From: CAYNJF01 sp964351745 | GTDB lineage: Bacteria > Pseudomonadota > Gammaproteobacteria > Berkiellales > Berkiellaceae | Reading direction: 5' to 3' | Length of the DNA stretch: 26,354 nucleotides | NCBI GenBank assembly: GCA_964351745.1 | Contig: CAYGPI010000033.1 | Coordinates: forward strand, 1-26,354 | Shown: in pieces, positions 15,530 through 23,089 of the stretch | How positions within the stretch are numbered: the first letter of the stretch is position 1 | Layout: every line of letters begins with the position of its first letter | Translations under genes and position numbers: made by a program | The notes under the pieces: generated by a model | Database searches by the model: none | What the model was told of the DNA's origin: nothing | The model's input: only the letters and a program-made list of their open reading frames with translations

Positions 15530-17374
15530 TTATCCTTGATCTTTCTCTAGTTCACTTTGAGCATCTTCCCAAGCTAATTCTGCTGCTTGTAATTTTCTTT
15601 TTGAAGCATCGCGATTTTTCAAGCATTTTTCTAAAGCTTGTGGATCATCGTAAATCGCAGGATTGCCCAATTTAACGTCAATCTCTTTTAATTGTTTCTC
15701 AAAACGCTCAATTTCTTTCTCAGCTTTTTTAACTTGATTGGTTAGTGCTCTATTTTGCTTATGGCTTGTTGATTTCTCTTTCGTGACAGCAGAGCTCTTT
15801 GGCGCTTGTACTGGTTGACGGACCCATTGTACATAATCTTCAATACTGTCTCGATACTCTTGAACTTTGCCTTGATCAATCAACACTAAAGTGTCACAAC
15901 AAGACTCAATAAAGGCTCTATCATGCGATACGATCACTAAAGCGCCATTAAAATATTGTAAAGCTAAAGCCAAAGCCTCACGCATTTCAATATCAAGGTG
16001 ATTGGTTGGCTCATCTAGTAAAATAATCTGTGGCTTATCTAGCACGAGTAAAGCCAAAGCTAATCTTGCTCGCTCGCCCCCAGATAAACTTTGCGCCTTA
16101 AGAAAAACTTTATCCCCAACAAATTGAAAACTTCCTAAAAAGCTTCTAATCTCTACTTCTCTCCAATTTGGTCGCTGCTCATGAATAATTTCATAAGGGC
16201 CTTGCTCTAAATCAAGCGCTTCAATTTGGTGTTGAGCGAAATAACCAACCTTTAATTTACTAGCGCTGTAATAATCTCCCCCCATCAACTCAAGTTGATT
16301 GGCCAAGCACTTAACAAAGGTTGATTTACCTTCGCCATTTTTTCCTAATAGTGCAATTCTATCGCCAGGGGCTAAATAAAAACTAATCCCTTCAAGTAGA
16401 GGCTTACCATCGTAACCTAAAACTCCTTTTTGAATACGAACCAGAGGATTAGGCGCCTCTACTTGCTCAAAAGTAAAATGAACGGGTGATGAAGCGTGTA
16501 ATGCAGCAACATCTTCCATTTTAGCAAGGCGCTTCATGCGTGATTGTGCTTGCTTAGCTTTCGATGCTTTGGCTTTAAATCGATTAATAAAGCTCTCAAG
16601 GTGAGCCCTCTCTTTTTGTTGCTTCTCGTGGGCTTTTTCATTCAAAGCAAGTTTCTCAGCTCTTGTTTTAACAAAAGTTGAGTAATGGCCTTTATAGAGA
16701 TTCAGTGTTTTCTGCTCGAGGTGCACAATGTGATCAACAACATTATCTAAAAAGGAAACATCATGCGCAATAATAATCATTGTACCGACATAATTTCGAC
16801 ACCACTTTTCAAGCCAGATGATAGCCTCAAGATCTAGGTGATTGGTTGGCTCATCCATGAGTAACAGATCAGAAGGACTTAACAAAGCTCGAGCTAGTTG
16901 CAATCTTACTCGCCAACCGCCTGAAAAAGCATTGACTGGCATGTTGATTTGCTCTTGACTAAACCCTAGTCCTATTAGAATTTTTGTAGCATTGATAGCG
17001 ATAGCACTTCCACCCATGCTTTCCCAGTCTTCATATAATTCAACAAGGCTATCATAATCTCCGGTGAGTTCGGCTTGTGTCAAAGATTGCTCTAAAGCTC
17101 GATACTCTTTATAACCATCAAGCACAAATTCTAAGGAAGCTTGCTCAGAGCTCGGTACTTCTTGGGCAACGTGATTTATTTTAACTTTTTTAGAAATAAA
17201 GTACTCACCAGCCTCGACCTCTATCTCACCTAAAATTAATTTAAACAAAGATGACTTACCAGAGCCATTAGCACCAACAAACCCTATGCGCGAACTTTGG
17301 GGAATATTAAGGGTGGCATTTTCAACAAGTGTTTGCTGGCCGCGGCTATAGCTAAGAGATTTAAATTGGATCAC
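15530..17374 (-). CDS. yheS: ABC-F ATPase, YheS-like ribosome-associated translation factor
   Basis: ABC-F proteins bind the ribosomal E site and ease stalled translation; they have no membrane domain. This one has 614 residues: first nucleotide-binding domain with Walker A at 34-41 (GANGSGKS), signature SGGWR (151-155) and Walker B/H-loop region MDEPTNHLD (173-181). The inter-domain P-site linker, about 225-300, is long and Lys/Arg-rich. The second domain has GKNGEGKS (344-351), SGGER (431-435) and LDEPTNHLD (453-461). A C-terminal coiled coil lies at about 540-610. The GYDGKPLLEGISFYL segment and the C-terminal coiled coil favour YheS over EttA (no coiled coil) or Uup. The start is GTG at 17374, with a poor ribosome binding site. 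It is transcribed ahead of the FKBP gene. Confidence 0.93.
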   Translation of the reverse strand: MIQFKSLSYSRGQQTLVENATLNIPQSSRIGFVGANGSGKSSLFKLILGEIEVEAGEYFISKKVKINHVAQEVPSSEQASLEFVLDGYKEYRALEQSLTQAELTGDYDSLVELYEDWESMGGSAIAINATKILIGLGFSQEQINMPVNAFSGGWRVRLQLARALLSPSDLLLMDEPTNHLDLEAIIWLEKWCRNYVGTMIIIAHDVSFLDNVVDHIVHLEQKTLNLYKGHYSTFVKTRAEKLALNEKAHEKQQKERAHLESFINRFKAKASKAKQAQSRMKRLAKMEDVAALHASSPVHFTFEQVEAPNPLVRIQKGVLGYDGKPLLEGISFYLAPGDRIALLGKNGEGKSTFVKCLANQLELMGGDYYSASKLKVGYFAQHQIEALDLEQGPYEIIHEQRPNWREVEIRSFLGSFQFVGDKVFLKAQSLSGGERARLALALLVLDKPQIILLDEPTNHLDIEMREALALALQYFNGALVIVSHDRAFIESCCDTLVLIDQGKVQEYRDSIEDYVQWVRQPVQAPKSSAVTKEKSTSHKQNRALTNQVKKAEKEIERFEKQLKEIDVKLGNPAIYDDPQALEKCLKNRDASKRKLQAAELAWEDAQSELEKDQG

Positions 17375-17470
17375 AATGGCGCTTCATATCAAAAAGGATG
17401 TCAGCTAATTTACACCTTTACTACCGCCACATCAAACAAAACCCCCCTCCAAAGCCTAAAATCTTTAAAA

Positions 17471-17965
17471 TTAGGTTTTTGATGAATCATGAATTGTATC
17501 GCAAAGCCGGTGTCTTTCTTCGGTAAGTTCAAAAATGCTGTCGCCATGACTGTCATGACCTATGGCTCTCCAACCCATCTGATAATAAAAATCATGAGCA
17601 TTTGATTTTGGATCCGTGGACAAGGTGATTGACTTAATTTTCTTCCTTAGAATGCCAATTCGCTTTGAAAACAACCAATTTGAAGCTATTTTTAATAACA
17701 ATTTTCCGTAACCCTTGCCTTGATATGGCTCCCAAACAAACAGACCCCAAATTTGACATCCAGCTTTGTCTGCCATAGAGAAGCCAACGACTTCTTCGTT
17801 ATCTGATAACAAAACAAAAGCTTTGCAATGGCTTGAAAGTGATTTGACCAACATTTCACGAGTGAGATCAAATCGCAAAGAATTTTCAATAGCTAGGCGT
17901 CTAATCCTTAACAAAGCATCAATATCATCAAGTGTAGCCTCTCGAATTTCCATAGCTTTCACCAT
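17471..17965 (-). CDS. GNAT-family N-acetyltransferase
   Basis: A 164-residue acetyltransferase domain. It opens with the usual IREATLDDIDALLRIR helix-strand and has the acetyl-CoA pyrophosphate-binding motif YQGKGYGKLL (Q82-G83-K84-G85-Y86-G87). The later ending NAHDFYYQMGWRAIG is the typical fourth motif. Substrate is unknown: relatives acetylate small molecules, antibiotics or protein amino groups. An alternative start at the fifth codon (ATG, 17953) is possible. It lies divergent from the permease. Confidence 0.9.
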   Translation of the reverse strand: MVKAMEIREATLDDIDALLRIRRLAIENSLRFDLTREMLVKSLSSHCKAFVLLSDNEEVVGFSMADKAGCQIWGLFVWEPYQGKGYGKLLLKIASNWLFSKRIGILRKKIKSITLSTDPKSNAHDFYYQMGWRAIGHDSHGDSIFELTEERHRLCDTIHDSSKT

Positions 17966-18021
17966 CCAGGTACTATTTGGTTTATCTTATCGCTTTTTGT
18001 TGAATTGTGGGAAACAAATCT

Positions 18022-18081
18022 GTAGTATCGTACTACTACATTATTTCAAAGAAATATAATCGAACCGTTCTCGTTACGAGA
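18022..18081 (+). promoter_or_regulatory. Permease promoter flanked by two inverted repeats
   Basis: A perfect TATAAT lies at 18055-18060. A 6-bp inverted repeat GTAGTA-TCG-TACTAC (18022-18036) covers the expected -35 position, and TCTCGT-T-ACGAGA (18069-18081) sits just after the start of transcription. A repressor or activator binding at these palindromes would control the gene; the -35 box itself is poor, which fits activator dependence. Confidence 0.45.
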
Positions 18082-18095
18082 TATTGAAGAGCACT

Positions 18096-19520
18096 ATGGA
18101 TATGAAACCTTTAGATAACAAGCGTGTGCTAAGCGTCTTTTCTCTGGTCATGATTAACGTCATTGCTGTTGATAGCATCCGAACCCTTCCAATGGCTGCT
18201 AGTTATGGATTCTCTATTATTTTCTTATATTTTGCGGCAACTTGCCTCTTTTTCATCCCAACAGCCCTGATTACAGCCGAGCTTTCAACTGCATTCCCAG
18301 AGAAAGGTGGTCTTTACAGTTGGGTAAAGAGAGCTTTTGGTGTTCGCTTTGGATTCTTAGTCGTTTACCTTCAATGGATTTACAACATTGTATGGTACCC
18401 AACCATTTTAACGCTTATGGCTGGTACTTGTGCTTATCTTTATGATCCCCTTTTAGTTGAAAACAAGATCTTCATGGTCTCAACCGTTTTAATCATTTTT
18501 TGGGGCTGCACACTCCTTAACTGTTTTGGTATGAAATTATCCTCATGGGTTTCAACTTTTGGCTCACTTGTTGGCACCTTAACCCCCATGCTACTAATCA
18601 TTGGGTTAGGCGCATACTGGCTATGGTCAGGCAACCCCAGCGAAACAGCCTTTGGGTGGGAAAACGCTTTGCCTAAAATAGATAATATTGGGCAAATGGT
18701 TTTTTTTACTGGGATCCTTTTTAGCCTCTTGGGCTTAGAAATGTCTTCTGTTCACGTCCTTGAGGTCAAAAATCCAGCCAAAGATTATCCTAAGGCTTTG
18801 CTCATATCGACCATCATTATTAGTTTAAGTTTAACCCTGGCGTCTCTTGCGATTGCAGTCGTTGTTCCAGAAAAAGATCTTGATATTGTCACGGGGATCA
18901 TTCAAGCCTTTATTTTGTTCTTTAATGAGTTAGGGATTACACAAGCTGCTCCTTGGGTTGCTGGATGTGTTGTGATTGGTGGTATCTGCGCCGTTGCCAC
19001 CTGGATTATTGGCCCAACCAAAGGTTTGTTTGCCGCAGCCAGTGATGGCCTCCTCCCAGAGCGATTAAGCCAAACAAATCGTTATGGTGTACCTATGACT
19101 ATTTTATTGCTTCAAGGCTGCATCTGCTCAATATTAGTGCTTGTGTATCTTATGCTACCTACTGTAAAAAGCGCTTATTGGTTTTTATCTGCCATGGCAG
19201 CTCAGCTCGCATTTATCATGTATGCCGTATTATTTCTAAGCGCCATCAAACTACGCTTTTGCGAAAAGAGCGCTGCTCGCCCATTCAAAATCCCTGGCGG
19301 AAATTGGGGCATGCTCATTGTAGGCGGTCTTGGCTTCATCGTTAGCCTCGCAGTGATTGTCTTAGGGTTTATTCCTCCATCAGACATCGATGTCGGCAAT
19401 ATTTGGCAATATGAATTCATGCTTATTGGTGCAGAGCTTGTGCTTATTTCCCCGGCCATTTGCTTGCGAAATAAAGGAGTGAATATTTCCCAAAACCCCA
19501 GCAGTTTGACAGTTAACTAA
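18096..19520 (+). CDS. APC-superfamily amino acid permease (glutamate/GABA antiporter-like)
   Basis: An inner-membrane transporter with about 12 hydrophobic helices in 474 residues. The first helix is the broken one (SVFSLVMINVIAVDSIRTLPMAASYG), then come PEKGGLYSWVKRAFG in the loop after helix 2 and FGFLVVYLQWIYNIVWYP in helix 3. This pattern, in particular the GGLYSWVKRAFG loop, matches the glutamate/GABA and related amino-acid antiporter group (GadC-like). Substrate cannot be fixed. The ATG at 18096 is chosen because GAAGAG lies 4 bases upstream, the same arrangement as the next gene; a TTG at 18084 would add four residues. Its promoter region carries two palindromes. Confidence 0.88.
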   Translation: MDMKPLDNKRVLSVFSLVMINVIAVDSIRTLPMAASYGFSIIFLYFAATCLFFIPTALITAELSTAFPEKGGLYSWVKRAFGVRFGFLVVYLQWIYNIVWYPTILTLMAGTCAYLYDPLLVENKIFMVSTVLIIFWGCTLLNCFGMKLSSWVSTFGSLVGTLTPMLLIIGLGAYWLWSGNPSETAFGWENALPKIDNIGQMVFFTGILFSLLGLEMSSVHVLEVKNPAKDYPKALLISTIIISLSLTLASLAIAVVVPEKDLDIVTGIIQAFILFFNELGITQAAPWVAGCVVIGGICAVATWIIGPTKGLFAAASDGLLPERLSQTNRYGVPMTILLLQGCICSILVLVYLMLPTVKSAYWFLSAMAAQLAFIMYAVLFLSAIKLRFCEKSAARPFKIPGGNWGMLIVGGLGFIVSLAVIVLGFIPPSDIDVGNIWQYEFMLIGAELVLISPAICLRNKGVNISQNPSSLTVN

Positions 19521-19578
19521 TTACCTCAAAAGTATATGAAGTATTTGCCATTAAATCCACGATTTGCCCCGTGATTGG

Positions 19579-19607
19579 TTAATAAACTATCCGATCTAGG
19601 GTATGCT
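19579..19607 (+). promoter_or_regulatory. Possible promoter of the yhhQ-tgt pair
   Basis: TTAATA (19579-19584), a 17-bp spacer and TATGCT (19602-19607) with a GG just upstream. It would give a leader of about 24 bases. No preQ1 riboswitch motif was found in it. Confidence 0.3.
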
Positions 19608-19636
19608 GAGCGCGGTTTCTAAATGATGAAGAGCAT

Positions 19637-20293
19637 ATGACTAATAACTTAATTTTTATCTTTAGCTCGCTGCTAATCGCGCTACTCACACTCTTATGCG
19701 TCAAAAACAAGCATTTGCTTATCGCTTGGATTGCCTTAATGGGCATTTTGGCCAACCTATTTGTTGTGAAACAAATCAACCTGTTTGGCTTTCATGCAAC
19801 CGCCAGTGATATCTATGCCGTAGGCAGTATTCTAGGCCTCAATTTAATGCGCGAATACTACGATTTAAAATCGTGCAAACAAACTATTTTCGTTTCTTTC
19901 GCATGCATGATTCTCTTTATGGTCATGGGCCAAATCCACCTGCTATATGCACCCTCGGCTTTAGATTCAACCCAGGCTGCTTATGAAACGCTCCTAGTGC
20001 CCAATCCTCGCATTATCACAGCGTCTCTCATTGTCTTTTTTAGTGTTCAACTGTTTGATGTCTTCTTCTACAACCACTTTGTAAGAAAGGCCTTCAAAGC
20101 TTTATGGCTGAGAAATAGCTTTTCTTTAATTGTATCCCAAGGTCTAGACACAGCTTTATTCACCTATATTGGCCTATATGGCTTAATGAGTAACCTTGAT
20201 GAGATTTTGTTAATCAGCTTTGCTATAAAACTTATTGCGATTGCTTGCATGGTTCCTTTGACCACACTTAGTAAACAATGGATCAAGATATGA
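19637..20293 (+). CDS. yhhQ: Queuosine-precursor transporter, YhhQ/VUT family
   Basis: An inner-membrane protein of 218 residues with six hydrophobic segments. It imports queuosine precursors (preQ0/preQ1 in E. coli YhhQ; queuine or queuosine in other members). Family marks are the ASDIYAVGSILGLNLMREYY segment (about 56-75) and the QLFDVFFYNHF segment near 139-149, which resembles the F-D-V-F-F pattern of the family. GAAGAG precedes the ATG by 3 bases. The end of the gene overlaps tgt by ATGA, so transporter and tRNA-modifying enzyme are made together. This coupling strongly supports the assignment. Which precursor it carries is not visible in the sequence; the partner enzyme's changed pocket argues for queuine. 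Confidence 0.85.
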   Translation: MTNNLIFIFSSLLIALLTLLCVKNKHLLIAWIALMGILANLFVVKQINLFGFHATASDIYAVGSILGLNLMREYYDLKSCKQTIFVSFACMILFMVMGQIHLLYAPSALDSTQAAYETLLVPNPRIITASLIVFFSVQLFDVFFYNHFVRKAFKALWLRNSFSLIVSQGLDTALFTYIGLYGLMSNLDEILLISFAIKLIAIACMVPLTTLSKQWIKI

Positions 20294-21420
20294 AGCCTTT
20301 CTCTTTTGAAGTCATTCACCAATCAAAACGCTCTAGAGCACGCGTGGGCAGAATCTACACACCTCATGGCGTCATAGACACACCCAATTTTGTTGCTGTT
20401 GGCACAAATGGTAGTTTAAAAGCATTATCTAATGTGGATGTTGAAAAGCTGGGACTACAACTCATGTTTTGCAACACCTACCACCTTATGCTGCAACCTG
20501 GCTCAAAACTTATTCAAAAAGCAGGTGGTCTACATCAATTCATTAACAGGAACCTCCCTCTCATTACTGATTCTGGCGGCTTTCAAGTCTTTAGCTTAGC
20601 CTATGGTGGCGTTGCTAATGAATTAAAAAGCCAAGGCAACAAACAGCAAGATGGTGGCGTTCTAAAAACAGATGAAGAGGGTGTGGTTTTTCGCTCTTAC
20701 CGAGATGGCCAAAAAATCCAGTTAACGCCTGAGAGCTCTGTGCTTGCTCAAAAAGAAATTGGCGCAGATATCATTATTCCTTTCGACGAGTTGCCGCCCT
20801 ACCATATTGATGATAAAAAACTCAAAGCATCCTTTGACAGAACTCATCGCTGGGAGCTTCGCTCACTGCAAACGCATTTGGATAACCCTCAAAATCAAGC
20901 CATGTATGCTGTCGTACATGGCGGTGTGGATCCCGACTTAAGAAAGCAAAGCTGCCATATCTTAGGCAAGCATGCTTTTGATGGGTTTGCGATTGGTGGC
21001 AGCCTTGGCAAAACCAAGCAACAGCTCGTAGAAACAGTTGCGGCAACGACACCACATTTGCCACCAGAGGCTCCTAATCATTTGCTTGGGATTGGCGACT
21101 TACCGTCTTTAGAAAACTGCGTGCCTTTAGGTATAGATACTTTCGATAGCTCGTACCCTACAAAATCGGCAAGGCACGCTGTGCTTTATACTGCTCAAGG
21201 GCAAATGAAGATTAAACAAGCCAAATATACAGAAGATTTCTCTCCCATTGAAAAAGATTGCCCATGCCCTACTTGTCAACATTACTCTAGAGCCTACTTG
21301 CAACATTTATTCAAAGCCAATGAGCCAACCGCCCATACTTTAGCCTCTTTGCATAACGTCTCTTACATGGTTCGATGGATGGCCAATACAAGAAAGCTTA
21401 TTTTAGAAGATAAAATTTAA
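20290..21420 (+). CDS. tgt: tRNA-guanine transglycosylase, divergent chlamydia-like form likely to use queuine
   Basis: Exchanges guanine at the wobble position 34 of GUN-anticodon tRNAs for a queuosine base. The start is the ATG at 20290, overlapping the transporter stop (ATGA). In 376 residues it keeps the catalytic aspartate pair (D94 in DSGGFQVF, nucleophile D286 in DTFDSSYPTK) and the zinc site C324, C326, C329 and H355. Compared with the Zymomonas/E. coli enzymes it has about 18 extra residues after DSGGFQ. It has Leu168 where they have the preQ1-pocket cysteine (FDECTPY reads FDELPPY) and GGSLGK (236-241) in place of GGLAVG, the loop holding the valine that limits pocket size. From memory these changes match the Chlamydia trachomatis enzyme, which has been reported to use queuine directly. 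Confidence 0.95.
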   Translation: MKPFSFEVIHQSKRSRARVGRIYTPHGVIDTPNFVAVGTNGSLKALSNVDVEKLGLQLMFCNTYHLMLQPGSKLIQKAGGLHQFINRNLPLITDSGGFQVFSLAYGGVANELKSQGNKQQDGGVLKTDEEGVVFRSYRDGQKIQLTPESSVLAQKEIGADIIIPFDELPPYHIDDKKLKASFDRTHRWELRSLQTHLDNPQNQAMYAVVHGGVDPDLRKQSCHILGKHAFDGFAIGGSLGKTKQQLVETVAATTPHLPPEAPNHLLGIGDLPSLENCVPLGIDTFDSSYPTKSARHAVLYTAQGQMKIKQAKYTEDFSPIEKDCPCPTCQHYSRAYLQHLFKANEPTAHTLASLHNVSYMVRWMANTRKLILEDKI

Positions 21421-21435
21421 AGCCTTTAACCGTTT

Positions 21436-21582
21436 TTAATATAGAAAGCCAAAAAGCCATAAAGGAACTTTTTGTCCAGCTCCACGCTCAATATCGTCAG
21501 AAACGACATAAGCATTATTCACGCCTTTGATTTGGGTAGCTGTTTTCTTCTTACCCCCAATTTCACATGTAATGCGATACAT
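21436..21582 (-). pseudogene. Possible C-terminal fragment of an unknown protein
   Basis: A 48-residue open frame that looks like natural protein and not random sequence: TATQIKGVNNAYVVSDD, then IERGAGQKVPLWLFGFLY at the end. A stop codon precedes the segment, and the repeats described elsewhere fall at its 5' end, so it appears to be the preserved tail of a destroyed gene. The family is unknown to me. It might instead be a functional small protein; no ribosome binding site was found. Confidence 0.3.
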
Positions 21583-21648
21583 ACAAATAGCAGCAAATCA
21601 TGTAACGCAATACATGTTAATGGCTGTAATTCATGTAATGCATTACGT
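21566..21648. repeat. Three palindromic elements at exact 33-bp spacing
   Basis: Elements start at 21566, 21599 and 21632 and share the form CATGTAAYGC followed by a mirrored half (for example CATGTA-ACGCAA-TACATG at 21599-21616). The 33-bp distance is about three helical turns. Sequence between them is only weakly conserved. Confidence 0.65.
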
Positions 21649-21748
21649 TACACTTTCTAGCAAATTTTGATTTTCTATTAAAATTGTTTTAAATCAACAT
21701 CTTAACAATTAATGAGGGTTAGAGGCAGAGTTTGGCGGAAAAGTCGGC

Positions 21749-21898
21749 TTAAGAAATAAAGCGTTGCTTGGCGATCTTTACACAGGTCTTAAAATAACGC
21801 TGTTTAGCCCTTTCTCTATGTTCAGCGGACAAGCCGAGGAACGTAGGCAGTGAAGGAGTACTTAAGTCATTACCTTGAATATATTCATACCCAAACAC
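21749..21898 (-). pseudogene. Probable C-terminal remnant of an IS200-like/REP-associated tyrosine transposase
   Basis: A 49-codon open frame ending at TAA (21749-21751) reads as a plausible protein tail: YEYIQGNDLSTPSLPTFLGL, then SAEHRERAKQRYFKTC. Elements such as D-L-x-T-P-x-x-P-x-F-L-x-L-S-x-E-x-R-x-x-A-x-x-x-Y resemble the C-terminal part of Y1-type, REP-associated transposases. An in-frame stop lies just upstream, so this is a fragment without the catalytic HUH motif or tyrosine. The identification is by eye; an unrelated protein is possible. Confidence 0.4.
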
Positions 21899-21912
21899 CC
21901 ATTAGTGTTTCC

Positions 21913-23085
21913 TTAAGCTCTTTGAGCAATTTTCTTAATTTCTAAAATATCAAGACCATGACTTTGACGATATGCTTTTTGTGCAAGACGCCCCTGCTCT
22001 AGATGACGCTCTATATTCTCTGCGGAAAGTATACGGCCTATGCCTGGCGTATTTTTTTGACTAGGATCCAAAATTTTATCCAAAATAATATTTCCAAAAT
22101 CAACATGATAATGAGAAGACTCATAAAACCATGTAGCAGATTGACTATCCTCTGGCAAGCTTGCAACATCCTCAGTATGGATAGGATCATAGCCACTAAA
22201 ATCATATAAGGTTATGTTGGGATATTGGCTTGTGATCTTAACCAATGCTTTTTTCCAATGCTCATATGAATCCCATAAATCTAAAGCAGCTATAAGCTCT
22301 TGCATACGAGCATGAGTGGGAGATACAAATAAGACTAAATCTATATCCTGCTCTTTGCAGGTTTTTATGATCATCTCTAAATAATCAAGTGGCTGTTTTT
22401 CTTTTTGGGTGGATGTAAAACTAAACTGTTTGTGTGGGAGAGGATAAAAGACATTAGCATCTAAAAAGCCTTTTTCAACAGCCCTAAATTTATCTTTAAT
22501 ATTTAGCCCTGCAACATTTTTTTCTAGATTATGCTCTTTAATCAATAAGGGTTTTGGAAAAAGATTGGCCGTTAAGGTTTTGACGCTTGCCTTGAGACCA
22601 TCCAAACTAATCATCGCCTCAACTTTTTTACCCCAAGATGATTGCGAGCTTTCGACGTCGAGATATGAATCGTTATAGTCAGAGACAGGCTCTAAATAAG
22701 CATTAAAGGTATAAAAATCCAACCCTAAAACAACTTGTTTTAAATCTGATACATTGGTTGCATGCTTGAAGTATTGATAGATTTCAAACATCGTAGCTTG
22801 CTCAAAAGCACTATTTATCACAGGCTGATGTTGCCATTTAGGATGCTGCGTCGATAGCCCATACTGAGCTCTTGAAGAGCCAAGAATGATACTTTGTGGC
22901 CTCTGCTCTCGCAAAGCTGTCGCCACCTTAAAACGACGATGATCTAGTGATGGTTTAGTAGCATTCATATTGAAAGATATCCCTTGCCATAATTGGTAAG
23001 GGTTGATGACCCAATTAAAAGCCAAAATAGACGCTGTGATGAAAGAGAGCGCAACAACCAAATTGATTAGATATTTTTTAAACAT
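21913..23085 (-). CDS. SGNH-like membrane-anchored partner of an MBOAT acyltransferase (AlgX/AlgJ/DltD-type role)
   Basis: A 390-residue protein with one N-terminal membrane segment (about 6-26) and an exported globular domain. It has the SGNH-type nucleophile motif ILGSSRAQYGL (S70/S71), the middle motif VVLGLDFYTFN (118-128), VLFVSPTHARM near 251-261 and the late YESSHYHVDFGNIILD (321-336), which holds the probable catalytic histidine H325 in the SSHY pattern seen in MBOAT-linked partners. It is 4 bases downstream of the MBOAT gene, so the two work together: the MBOAT carries acyl groups across the inner membrane and the SGNH partner places them on a surface or periplasmic glycan. Acetylation is the usual chemistry; the acceptor is unknown. 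Confidence 0.75.
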   Translation of the reverse strand: MFKKYLINLVVALSFITASILAFNWVINPYQLWQGISFNMNATKPSLDHRRFKVATALREQRPQSIILGSSRAQYGLSTQHPKWQHQPVINSAFEQATMFEIYQYFKHATNVSDLKQVVLGLDFYTFNAYLEPVSDYNDSYLDVESSQSSWGKKVEAMISLDGLKASVKTLTANLFPKPLLIKEHNLEKNVAGLNIKDKFRAVEKGFLDANVFYPLPHKQFSFTSTQKEKQPLDYLEMIIKTCKEQDIDLVLFVSPTHARMQELIAALDLWDSYEHWKKALVKITSQYPNITLYDFSGYDPIHTEDVASLPEDSQSATWFYESSHYHVDFGNIILDKILDPSQKNTPGIGRILSAENIERHLEQGRLAQKAYRQSHGLDILEIKKIAQRA

Positions 23086-23089
23086 AGTT

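Larger units (their letters stand above)
21421..21912. other. Gene-poor region with debris and repeats
   Basis: About 490 bases between convergent genes. It contains a short minus-strand open frame resembling the tail of a larger protein (21436-21582), three palindromic elements at a 33-bp period (21566-21648), an AT-rich gap to about 21745, and a minus-strand frame resembling the C-terminus of a transposase (21749-21898). No complete gene is supported. A 62-codon plus-strand frame (21472-21660) merely reads through the repeats. Confidence 0.6.

Noticed and set aside
19521..19636. preQ1 riboswitch before yhhQ-tgt
   Set aside because: No preQ1-I or preQ1-II pseudoknot elements could be recognised in the 116-base gap.
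21566..21648. Short CRISPR array (33-bp period)
   Set aside because: Only three units, diverged between copies, no conserved spacers and no cas genes; palindromic sites are a better description.
21472..21660. Plus-strand 62-codon frame with a CNAIH-type 11-residue repeat
   Set aside because: TTG start, no ribosome binding site; the protein repeat is simply the 33-bp DNA repeat read through.
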